This document shows positions 22,901 through 64,000 of a stretch of DNA of 64,000 nucleotides, piece after piece. Under the pieces are notes generated by a model. That model had not been told where the DNA came from and ran no database searches. It saw nothing but the letters and a program-made list of their open reading frames with translations. The first letter of the stretch is position 1. The number at the start of each line of letters is the position of its first letter. The position numbers were made by a program, and so were the translations under genes. This DNA is from Euleptes europaea (taxonomy: Eukaryota; Chordata; Lepidosauria; Squamata; Sphaerodactylidae): NCBI RefSeq assembly GCF_029931775.1, contig NC_079320.1:39424510-39488509 (forward strand). The letters run 5' to 3'.

Positions 22901-25643
22901 CTTTGTGTCTCTTAATGAGAGAGGCAGGTACAAAGACATTCCCATGGACTTCATCATTGTGTGGTCTGGTTCTCACATAATGGACACTTTTTTTATAGTG
23001 ATCTAAAGAGCACACATTTGGAAAGTTTTACATCTGAGCATACTGTCTGTCTTGTGAGAAGAATCCCAGGGTTCTGGAACTTGGAAAGAACCATTGTCTT
23101 AGTATTCAGAATAGACAGTCTCTGACCTCCATGAAGATCATGGTAAATCTGCCCTATACAGTATACTTTTGTCCTTGGCTCTTTCAGAGGAAAGTAGTAA
23201 TTTTTATTAATTTTTATTTAATTTATTATTTTATTAGTGAATATTAATTCACTACATAATGTCTACTCCCATCTCCGAGACTGAACCTTTTGAAGTTTGC
23301 CTAAATGTTTGTGCAAGCATCTTGCATGAAGGCCTTGTAAAACTAATTGGAATGGCAAAAATTAATTGGAACATGAATGTATTTATTTCTGACATTTGGG
23401 GGGGAATGAAGCCTATCCAGCATTAGCAGATCTGGAGTGGGAACTACTTATCCTTTTTTTCGCTTAACTGGCCATTCTTTCTTCCCTTCAGCGTATCCCA
23501 TGGGCAACAGTACAAGCAGGCTGTACAGCGCTCTCGCAAAGACTTTGAGCAGCGGTTCGGTCTCCAAACATCAGGAATACTTAGAACACCCAGACTCCGA
23601 ACTCCTGGATCCTATAGATCCTAAGGATCTCCTTGAAGAATGTCAAGTGGTGCTTCAGAAACGTCCTGCCCGGCTCCAGAGAGACTTTGTGAACCTGCGG
23701 ACCAATGTTGCCAAAAGCCACCAACCCATTAGAATAATGCAGTGGAATATACTTGCACAAGGTAAAAACCTTAACCACACTATTCCTGGCCATCCAGGAA
23801 CACTTTAATCAACAAGTAATTACTCTGTGGGATTAATTGCCAGTGAATCTAGTGATGGCTGCATACATAGGTAGCTTTAAAAGGGGTGAGATAGAGCCAT
23901 ATGGAGTAGTTTTAGCAACTCAGGGTCTATCAATGGCTGCTAGCCATGGTGACTGAAGGGGAGCCTCCATATACTGAAGCAGCAAACCTCTGAATACCAG
24001 TACTGGGAGGCAATATCAGGGGAAGGCCATATCCTGTATGCCCTGGTTGTTGGCTCTCCAGGGCAACTGGTTGTGCAATGTGTGAGGCAGTATGTTGGAC
24101 TACATGGATCACAGAGCTGGTCAAGCAGGGCCCCTATGTTCTCTACAAGCCTCTCATTGTTACAATGATCAACAGTTGCAGTTGATGTATCAGTTGCAGG
24201 AGAGGTTGAGTGGAGTAAGACTGAAAATTATAGTGCAGGTTTAGCCATTGGTGGACTTGAGCCTTGGAGGATAATGAGGTTGGAAAATCCTGAGGTAGTA
24301 GAATGAGTTATGAGAGGTAAAACCAGTTCTGCATGTCCCTTTGCGTTAAAAACTTCATGCAAATAGAAGGCTCTTCGCTGCTGTGCTGACTTCTTGTTTG
24401 CATGGATGTTTTAACAGAGGACCAGCTCAAAATGTGATTCTTCAGCTCTAGACTGACGCTTTGACAGTCCATTTTGCCATCTCATTTTCTGCCTCCTCAT
24501 TCTCTTGTGAATATGAACTAGGCTTTACAGTTCTTTCACCAGCAGCATCTCATCTGAGGCCTCCATTTGCAAAATTGATAAACAGAATACCCCTATAATG
24601 GCAGGACAAAAATTCCTGAATTGACACAGGCTGATTCTCGGTATGTAGAGTACAAATTAATCCACCAGCTGCCATTTGAATTGCTGTAGCAATCTTCCCA
24701 TGAGATGAGCTCCCGGTCTAGAGGTATGGGTGGAATTAGAATGTATGAAAGTGAAAGTTAACTTCTGAAGAAAACTTAACTACTGTGAATGTGTTCTTTT
24801 ATTCCAGCCCTCGGGGAAGGCAAAGACAACTTTGTTCAGTGCCCTATGGAAGCCCTCAGATGGGAAGAAAGGAAATGTCTCATTCTCGAAGAGATCCTTG
24901 CATACCAGCCAGACATCCTGTGTCTACAAGAAGTGGATCACTATTTTGACACCTTTCAACCACTCCTTAGTCGAATGGGATACCAATGTACTTTCTTCCC
25001 TAAGCCATGGTCTCCATGTTTAGATGTGGAATGTAACAATGGGCCAGATGGCTGTGCCTTGTTCTTTCTTAGAGACAGGTTTACTCTAATCAATAGCACC
25101 AACATTAGGCTGACCGCCATGAAGCTAAAAACTAACCAAGTAGCCATCGCTCAGATTCTAAAATGTAATGAAACCGGCAAACTATTTTGCATTGCTGTCA
25201 CTCACTTGAAAGCACGTAATGGCTGGGAAAGATTTAGATCCGCACAAGGAGCTGATCTTCTGCAGAAACTGAAAAGTATCACCCAAGAGGCTGAGATTCC
25301 TGTCATTGTTTGTGGAGATTTCAACGCTGAGCCCACTGAAGAGGTTTACCAAGAATTCTCAAACTCCAGTCTGAACTTGAATAGTGCTTACAAGCTGCTG
25401 AGTGCTGATGGGCTGTCAGAACCCCCATACACAACGTGGAAGATCCGCCCCTCTGGAGAATGCAGGCACACACTGGATTATATCTGGTATTCACAACATG
25501 CCTTACAAGTGAATGCTGCTCTCAGTCTTCTAACTGAGGAACAAATTGGACCCAACAGGCTACCATCTTTCAATTACCCTTCAGACCATTTGTCTCTAGT
25601 GTGTGACTTCAGCTTTAGTGAAGATCCTGACAGGCTTTTATAG
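10730..25643 (+). CDS. NOCT: Nocturnin (circadian NADP(H) 2'-phosphatase), whole coding span, three exons
   Basis: Join 10730-10916, 23492-23761 and 24808-25643: 1293 nt, 430 residues, one fewer than I recall for human NOCT. The protein belongs to the CCR4/exonuclease-endonuclease-phosphatase fold. It removes the 2'-phosphate of NADP(H), was earlier described as a deadenylase, and is expressed rhythmically. Visible active-site features are 'LCLQEVD' with metal-binding Glu194, 'VTHLKAR' (His285), 'CGDFNAEP' (Asp323, Asn325) and 'PSDHLSL' (His413). Residues 1-65 are rich in Ala, Ser and Arg with almost no acidic residues, like a mitochondrial targeting sequence. Met66 starts the region conserved among vertebrates. 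Introns are 12.6 kb and 1.05 kb, both phase 1, all gt-ag. No frameshift or missing residue is seen. Identification is from memory of the family and is very secure. Confidence 0.97.
11172..11664 (-). repeat. tRNA-derived SINE with body present three times in tandem
   Basis: On the minus strand the head reads 'gtggctcagtggtagagcat' with B-box-like 'ggttcaatccc', and the 3' end is '...gattcagtataaggcagctt'. The unit from 'ggctctccagggtctcagg' to 'gagccacagcccctcccc' occurs three times (about 11250-11390, 11391-11526, 11527-11663). The 3' end 'catgaagctgccttatactg' is present once. A single-unit copy is at 47226-47433. Confidence 0.88.
11915..12090. repeat. Foldback copy of a hammerhead-like (possibly Penelope-type) repeat family
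   Basis: The left half is the reverse complement of the family end ('ccatcttaaagactaacaga', 'ttattccag'). The right half is forward ('ggaataaaattttgttagtc', 'tttaaggtaccacaggactc'). The two halves therefore face each other. Related pieces are at 12420-12530, 35525-35650 and 60030-60185. Confidence 0.6.
12420..12530 (+). repeat. Partial copy with hammerhead-like core
   Basis: 'ggtaaccgtattagcctgcg' leads to 'catctggtgaagtgggctca' and '...aagaaagctgat'. This has the layout CTGNTGA - short stem - GAAA of a hammerhead core, in diverged form. Assignment to Penelope-like retroelements is inference. Confidence 0.45.
12936..13572 (+). mobile_element. hAT-type MITE with internal palindromes, copy A
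   Basis: Its ends are 'tagggctgtcaa' and 'ttgacagtccta', flanked by an exact 8-bp duplication 'ctaggccc' (12928-12935, 13573-13580). The inside has no transposase. It is built of 'ttcggccgaa'-type sequence and of near-perfect palindromes, including two identical 56-bp ones at 13121-13176 and 13319-13374 and a 31-bp one at 13086-13116. The 145-codon minus frame across it is a by-product. Confidence 0.92.
13814..14091 (+). repeat. Composite SINE: tRNA head, CORE-like part, 5S-derived part, Bov-B-like tail
   Basis: The tRNA-like head is 'ttggtatagtagttaaggtt' with B-box-like 'aggtttgaatccc'. It is followed by 'gggtgacctta-gccagtcac', then 5S-like 'tagtatttggatgggagacc' and 'aaggaataccagggtc', then 'gccttgaaaaccct', a '...gtcagctgtgactg' tail and an A-run. 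The parts are collinear with no junction repeat, so it looks like one retroposed unit rather than two insertions. Confidence 0.8.
14589..15114 (+). mobile_element. hAT-type MITE with internal palindromes, copy B
   Basis: Same family and orientation as copy A. It runs from 'taggactgttg' to 'cgacagcccta' and is flanked by an exact 8-bp duplication 'gagagctt' (14581-14588, 15115-15122). It is shorter (526 bp), with rearranged inverted GC-rich blocks in the middle. Confidence 0.92.
15123..16152. other. NOCT intron 1, nothing recognised
   Basis: Single-copy-looking intron sequence. No exon-like frame matches NOCT or any family I know. Confidence 0.4.
16153..16388 (+). repeat. tRNA-derived SINE with Bov-B-like 3' tail (Sauria-SINE type)
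   Basis: The head 'agtggtgtagcggttaagaa' and B-box-like 'gggtttgattcccc' are followed by 'gggtgaccttgggcgagtc', 'gcaggcaatggcaaatcacc' and 'cttgccttgaaaaccctt'. The tail is 'gtgtgacttgacggcacttt', which matches the 3' end of the Bov-B element at 33003. Confidence 0.85.
16389..18019. other. NOCT intron 1, nothing recognised
   Basis: A 91-codon minus-strand frame at 16592-16867 has ordinary amino-acid composition but matches no family I recognise. I do not annotate it as a gene. Confidence 0.35.
18020..18465 (+). mobile_element. CR1-type LINE 3' end
   Basis: It contains the characteristic end of CR1 elements: 'aagtatttcttcacacaacg', 'tggaattccctgcc', 'gatggctcccaacttggaag', 'gctggacttgatggccctt' and 'tctgatccagcatggccttt'. 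Only the 3' region is present, as is usual for 5'-truncated CR1. It begins with a short partial duplication of 'agcttttctccctcataa-actag'. Confidence 0.85.
18466..19650. other. NOCT intron 1, nothing recognised
   Basis: Contains A- and C-runs near 18955 and 19118. No gene or repeat recognised. Confidence 0.4.
19651..19741. repeat. Long hairpin (about 40-bp arms, 14-bp loop)
   Basis: The left arm includes 'ctccacattcggaggcag' (from 19663) and the right arm its complement, ending at 19732, with two mismatches in the central 28 bp. The complementarity continues outward through 'taaagggaa' and 'ttcccttta'. The loop 'ctaccactggtgtt' is itself partly palindromic. Confidence 0.85.
19852..20282. mobile_element. 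Foldback retroposon-like element with 13-bp target duplication
   Basis: It is flanked by an exact 'attattgttactg' at 19839-19851 and 20283-20295. The left half contains 'cttgtaggttatctaggctg', 'gacgtttcgccagcagctgt' and 'ggcaggcatcttcagaggag'. The right half is its reverse complement, in the opposite order. Near 19925-19990 a 'tctttcctgacg' motif is repeated four times. No coding frame is present. Confidence 0.85.
20296..20872. other. NOCT intron 1, nothing recognised
   Basis: No repeat family or exon recognised between the foldback element and the SINE. Confidence 0.35.
20873..21182 (-). repeat. tRNA-derived SINE with poly(A) tail and partial internal duplication
   Basis: On the minus strand it starts 'agagccagcatggtgtagtg', with head 'gttaagagtggtggtttgga' and B-box-like 'gggttcgattcccc'. 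The 'gtggggaa-c-aa-ccagttc' block occurs twice. It ends '...gtagagaaagtcggcatatt' with an A-run (T-run at 20873). The intact tail suggests a young copy. Confidence 0.85.
21183..23491. other. NOCT intron 1, 3' portion, nothing recognised
   Basis: AT-rich intron DNA with no exon-like frame. The last bases form the pyrimidine-rich NOCT exon 2 acceptor. Confidence 0.4.
23492..23761 (+). CDS. NOCT: NOCT exon 2
   Basis: The acceptor 'cttcccttcag' precedes it. The split codon g|cg gives Ala63, followed by Tyr-Pro-Met66-Gly, then 'STSRLYSALAKTL', 'DPIDPKDLLEEC' and 'IRIMQWNILAQ'. It ends with a single base of codon 153 at 'gcacaag|gtaaaa'. Met66 could start a cytosolic form of 365 residues. Confidence 0.97.
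23830..24150 (+). mobile_element. Old CR1-type LINE 3' end in NOCT intron 2
   Basis: Phrases such as 'gtgatggctgcatacatagg', 'tagctttaaaaggggtgaga', 'tcaatggctgctagccatgg' and 'ggactacatggatcacagag' follow the CR1 3'-end order seen at 18020-18465, more diverged. Confidence 0.6.
24320..24530 (-). repeat. Unclassified repeat, copy 1
   Basis: Read on the minus strand, 'agagaatgaggaggcaga', 'atcacattttgagctggtcc' and 'agcacagcagcgaagagcc' resemble 36235-36470 in order. It is diverged and of unknown class. Confidence 0.45.
24808..25643 (+). CDS. NOCT: NOCT exon 3 (catalytic domain)
   Basis: It follows the acceptor 'ttctttattccag' and encodes residues 153-430, beginning 'ALGEGKDNF', with stop tag at 25641-25643. 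It carries nearly the whole endonuclease/exonuclease/phosphatase fold and every catalytic residue named in the gene entry. It ends '...CDFSFSEDPDRLL', like mammalian NOCT. Confidence 0.98.
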
Positions 25644-26245
25644 TTTAGGTTAAATTTGAGGGATTTTTAAAAACGTACTGGGTTTATGCAGTAGCTTGTG
25701 AAACTATGCTTCTGAAGACTTTGGGGAATTATTTATGAACAGACAACTAATTTACTTTGAACCACATTCTAAAGATGCTGTCATTAAGACTTTGCCATGA
25801 CAGTAAGAAACAAAATCTCTGCCGATTGCTCACTTCAAGAGATGTCTTGTGTGTTCTCGTCACAGAGACTAAAGAGAAGCTCTGCCACTGTCTCCTGTGT
25901 TTGAGAACTGATTCCCTAACAAATACATAGAGCTTGGGGGTCTATGAGTTCTTAGAGCATTTGCCCGAGATGTGAGTTAGGCATTAAGTTCACAAAATGG
26001 GCCCAAAAGGTGACCTACACAAAAGGTGTCACATTACAGTGTAAGTTATATCAATTGACCAAATGTTGGTGACCCAGTTTAGGACCCATTTAATTCTATA
26101 CATGCAAAAACACTGTAACACAGATTTTACGTAATTAAAATATGCTTGAATTTGCACTCAACTGGTCTCCTTTACTGGGTAAAGGTGCTGCAAATGTACT
26201 AGTTTTAATTTCCATTGTGGATAATAAATAACCTGCAACCCTAAA
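25644..26245 (+). other. NOCT: Probable NOCT 3' UTR
   Basis: This non-coding stretch runs from the stop codon to just past an AATAAA at 26223-26228, the first good poly(A) signal on this strand. The end is predicted, not observed. Confidence 0.5.
26223..26228 (+). terminator. NOCT: Candidate NOCT poly(A) signal AATAAA
   Basis: It lies in 'ggataataaataacc', 580 bp after the stop codon. A later signal would lengthen the 3' UTR. Confidence 0.45.
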
Positions 26246-28070
26246 GCCCTGTTTAGAATCTCATTGAACACAGAACTTTGTATCTAAATACAAATGCTTA
26301 GAATTGTGCTGTCACCCATAAAAACAGTTAGGTCATAATGGCTGCGAACTATTGAGACCAACTAGCCTTGGAGTTAACATACTTCTGTGTATTGATTAAG
26401 CCTCTCCTGTTTCTCTAAAAAGCTGCTTCTCAAATGGATTACATACATAAGGCACTGTGACTCCCCATGGAAAACGTTTCAAATTAGGCGAACTTCCACA
26501 TTCCTTCCCTCTGCTGCTCTCTTGTTCATAAAGCTGTTCATTCTCCTTATTCGCCTGGGCCATCTGTTATTTTAAGCTTGCTTCCCTTGTCCCTTGCTAA
26601 ATCTGTCTGGGAGTGGCATAGTTGTCATGAGCAAACAGCCAAGACTTTAGAAGTACAGCTCAGGGAGTGGTAGCCAATACACTTGCCCTATAGGCACGCA
26701 TGACCCAAGGTGTTTGGCCATGGTTGCTTAAAAATCCCTAGGCAAGTATCCATGGTTTCAATGTTTCCTCATGATCCTAGTCCATGAATGTACCGATTTT
26801 CAAAACCCTTACCTACTGAAATGGTTTAAGTTTGATATTAACTGAGCATAATGGATTTTATGAATAGTATTAGGAAGACTTTTAGTGGATAATGGGGAGT
26901 GAGGTCTGGTTCCCGTACAAATGAGTCTGAAACAAAAGGAATACAAGGGTTTGGGTTCATACTTGCTGCCTTTGGGAGAAACAGTTTGCTATAGATGTGG
27001 TAGATGAAAGTGGCACAGCAGGCTAATCCTGACTTTTCCCAAAGCCTGCTATTCATGACCTGTCACTGCTGGCCTGCCTAATGAGTCAAGAGTGGATTTC
27101 AGAGCAACTTAAAATGGCACATTTTAATGGAAGCTGAAGTGTGGACAGTTCCTTTACCAGTGGGGCTGAGTGCTCATGGGCTACGCCCCAATGGTAGCAT
27201 TTTGGACAACAAAGTTCTTTTTTCTTACTATCACAAACAGCGCTTCCCTGGGGAAAAAATCACTATGGGAGTAAAAAGGGGCAGGATTGCAGTGTACACA
27301 GCAGCAATACTACACATTACCCTGCTTCAACAAATTGGCCCATGTGAAAAGCACCTCCTCCTCTAGTAGAATGGAAAGTGTCACAACTACCTGCTAATTC
27401 TTACCATTTTCAATTATTCTATGTGGACATGTTAATAAAAAGCCTTAGACCGTTTGTTCCATATAGTAAAATATGACAGTTTAGAAGATAATTACTACAT
27501 TGTGCAACAAAACCACTATTGTAGATATCTGTTTCAACAATAAGAAATATACTCCCATAGATAACCCTAACATGGGGCCAACTGCTTGGTAGTCTGACTT
27601 GCTGTATCTGCTGAAAAACACTTTAGCAGTGAGGCTGCTCTTCGAGACTGGAAAATATGAGAACAGTACAGACTGCTGTTTTCATACACATCTATTCCGA
27701 GCATGTATAAGCTGTCCAGGCTTCAAGGTAGTGGCATATCTACCATCACTGGATTGTAAGGACAAGGGTTTCTCCACTACCTTTCCTAGGGAAAGCAGAT
27801 GATAGAACATGCAGCTGTTAACCACGCCAATCTAATACCTATTACAACATTCTCTTCAAGAACAGTGCAGCTGTTTCATAATTCTTGAACCATGATTTGG
27901 ATATTTCCACTGCAATGATGAATAGTAACTGGTAGTCCGTTTAGCAGATTTTCTTCCCTCATTGTTTCTCAACCTTTTCATTATTTTAATGAACCCAAGC
28001 CCCCAACCATAGCATTTCTGCTATCATTTTAGAAGCAGGGCTGAGAAATATGGGGGGGGTTTGCCTTTCC
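26246..28070. other. Intergenic gap between NOCT and ELF2 3' ends
   Basis: About 1.8 kb of AT-rich DNA separates the predicted ends of the two convergent genes. No gene or repeat was recognised in it. Confidence 0.45.
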
Positions 28071-29304
28071 TGAAGCATAATCCGTGAAAACAGCCTTTAT
28101 TGCAAGATGCAGTTTTTAAAAAGTGTTCCCCATCTAAATCTTTGTTAGCATGAAAACTATATATATGATATCTGGCTGAACATCAGCAGACATAGAGGAT
28201 TTTTTTTAAAAAAGGAGACTAAATTTAAATTTCATGTTTGTATTTCAGTAAAAGCTACTTGAATACACTTTGAAACAAGAGTACAACAAAATAGAATATA
28301 CTTTAAATGTTGAATATACAAACTATTATAGTTCATTCTGAACACTGGTACTTCCCTCTAACTTCAACTAAAAAAAAATTTACAGGCTTTTAACTACCTG
28401 ACACGAGTTCATGCCAAGTGTGACCTTTCAAGTGACAGAGTAGAAGCTGAAATTGAAATGTATGCACAGATGTCGAGGCTAAGTGGTTGACTCCAGGCAC
28501 GGCACAGCAAAAGGCTGGCAACGCCCAGCGCCACTTCGTCCACAAGTAAGAAACTGACAGACTTAGCTACCATACAAAATATGTTACATGTAATTCTATA
28601 ACAATACTGTGCTAGGTATAAGATTTGTTTTAAAAAAATTGTTTTTAATAAAAATGCTTTACACAAACAAGCCATTAGCTTATTTCAAGAAAGGTAACTG
28701 AAAATCAGTCTAAGGCTTTCATTTTAAATCTGCTGAAGCTGTATGATACAAAAATCCCTCTAGATCTCAATCTCTTAGAAGCTCTTTAATCCTCCTTTAA
28801 TTCACATTCTAGAATACCTAGTAACAAAGTTTAACATAGCACCAGATGAACACTGTGAGTACACAGTAGTAACTGCTGGTATGCATATTAAATGCATCTG
28901 ATTTGTCTTTTTGTAACAACTTTTTTTAAAAAAACCTCCAATACTTAGCAACTGAGAATCCCACATAGAATCGGCTTAGTGTTCCGTGCATTAGTGTAAC
29001 GTGACAATGCAGTGAGCTTCTGCAGCCCCCCACCAGTTGGCATTTTCCTTTTTCATCAGCTTAGTATTTTCTCCGTTTGCAAGAGGCAGTTGTGTCAGTG
29101 TGTGTGGCTGTGGTTCAATTCCCACTGAAACATGGGACATTAATTCATTTCCAGTAAAAGTTTCAAATATATTCATAACTATTAACATTTTAAAAGTCTC
29201 TGGTTTCAGCCTTGATTGTGTCCATTTCCCTGCCTCCCTCAATATGTCAGTTTGCTCAACTCCACAATGGACCATGCTAGCTAATGTTCATAGTTGCCCT
29301 TTCT
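28071..29304 (-). other. ELF2: Probable ELF2 3' UTR
   Basis: Non-coding sequence runs from the ELF2 stop codon to the first AATAAA on the minus strand (28096-28101). An ATTAAA near 28786 could give a shorter end. Predicted only. Confidence 0.4.
28096..28101 (-). terminator. ELF2: Candidate ELF2 poly(A) signal AATAAA
   Basis: 'tttatt' on the plus strand, about 1.2 kb past the stop codon. Other weaker signals lie closer. Confidence 0.35.
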
Positions 29305-63357
<34,053 letters not shown>

Positions 63358-64000
63358 GGTGCATTCCCTGGAACAATTATAAGGATTGTAGCAAAGTAGC
63401 CAAATCTTCCCAATGATGGCAATGCTAGAAGCTTGAGTTATAGGAAGTTTGTAAACCAAGAAGAACGTTTCCAAAATTCAACTTCTCTGCTACTGTGATT
63501 AGAAATCCTGAAACAGAGTAAGTGAAAAGTCAGTTAAAATGGATTTTGTATGTAACTGTGTACAATATTAATGGTTTAATTGCAGTTTAAACGTGTGTAC
63601 ATCTAGACATCAAAACAGGGTATCAGTTAATAAAACAAAAAGGAATGTGATACTTTTCATATTCTGAACAGAATTACTGTTTTGGCATCACATGACTGTT
63701 ACAGATTTATGGTCCATATCTGGAGAATCCATTCCTACCATATACATTACATTTGTAATTATTCCTATTCAATTTTTCACATAAACTCAATGTTGTTCAT
63801 CAATATATTTCATACAAGTACTCTTTACTATTAGTAACTGACAATATCAGAAGATCCAGTAGAAATACTCTAGTATTAAGGAAGAACTGTAAACATGGTA
63901 GCTGAGAGAACGAGTAAACTTAATTAGTTTCTGGTTCTCTTAAGAACTCAAGTGTTCTGATAAAGAATGCTGAGCTGTACAATGGTGACCTAGCCTAATT

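Overview
This window is vertebrate nuclear DNA, most likely from a squamate reptile and possibly a gecko. The evidence is two intron-containing orthologues of mammalian genes plus a squamate repeat set: a Bov-B LINE, 5S-rRNA-derived and tRNA-derived SINEs that carry a Bov-B-like 3' tail, CR1/L2/L1 LINE pieces and hAT-type MITEs. Nothing bacterial, no operon and no CRISPR is present. The species call rests on repeat content and is inference.

Two genes face each other tail to tail. NOCT (nocturnin) lies on the + strand with three coding exons (10730-10916, 23492-23761, 24808-25643). They join in frame into a 430-residue protein with all the catalytic residues I could look for. ELF2 (E74-like ETS factor, NERF) lies on the - strand with eight coding exons between 63357 and 29305, giving 594 residues. 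A separate first exon for the short-N-terminus (NERF-1 type) isoform sits in a CpG island at about 54.2-56.1 kb. Every splice junction given was checked for gt/ag and for reading phase. The same gene order (NOCT beside ELF2) is known from mammals.

Layout: 1-10 kb is NOCT upstream DNA with repeats and no recognised gene. 10.1-11.0 kb is the NOCT CpG island and exon 1, with a complete CRE palindrome. 11-23.5 kb is NOCT intron 1, crowded with MITEs, SINEs, palindromes and a CR1 3' end. 23.5-26.2 kb holds NOCT exons 2-3 and the 3' UTR. 26.2-28.1 kb is the intergenic gap. 28.1-40.4 kb holds the ELF2 3' UTR and exons 8 to 3, with a solo LTR and a Bov-B LINE in the intron between exons 6 and 5. 40.4-62.2 kb is one large ELF2 intron containing a triple-nested transposon insertion, several SINEs and the alternative promoter. 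62.2-63.4 kb holds ELF2 exons 2 and 1.

NOCT is a clock-output enzyme (NADP(H) 2'-phosphatase of the CCR4 fold) and ELF2 is a transcription factor. Nothing in the sequence says they work together. I found no new multi-gene system. The most interesting material is in the repeats: exact target-site duplications that date and order insertions, paired palindromic hAT MITEs, a SINE combining tRNA and 5S parts, a long foldback element with a 13-bp duplication, and a family whose core resembles a hammerhead ribozyme.
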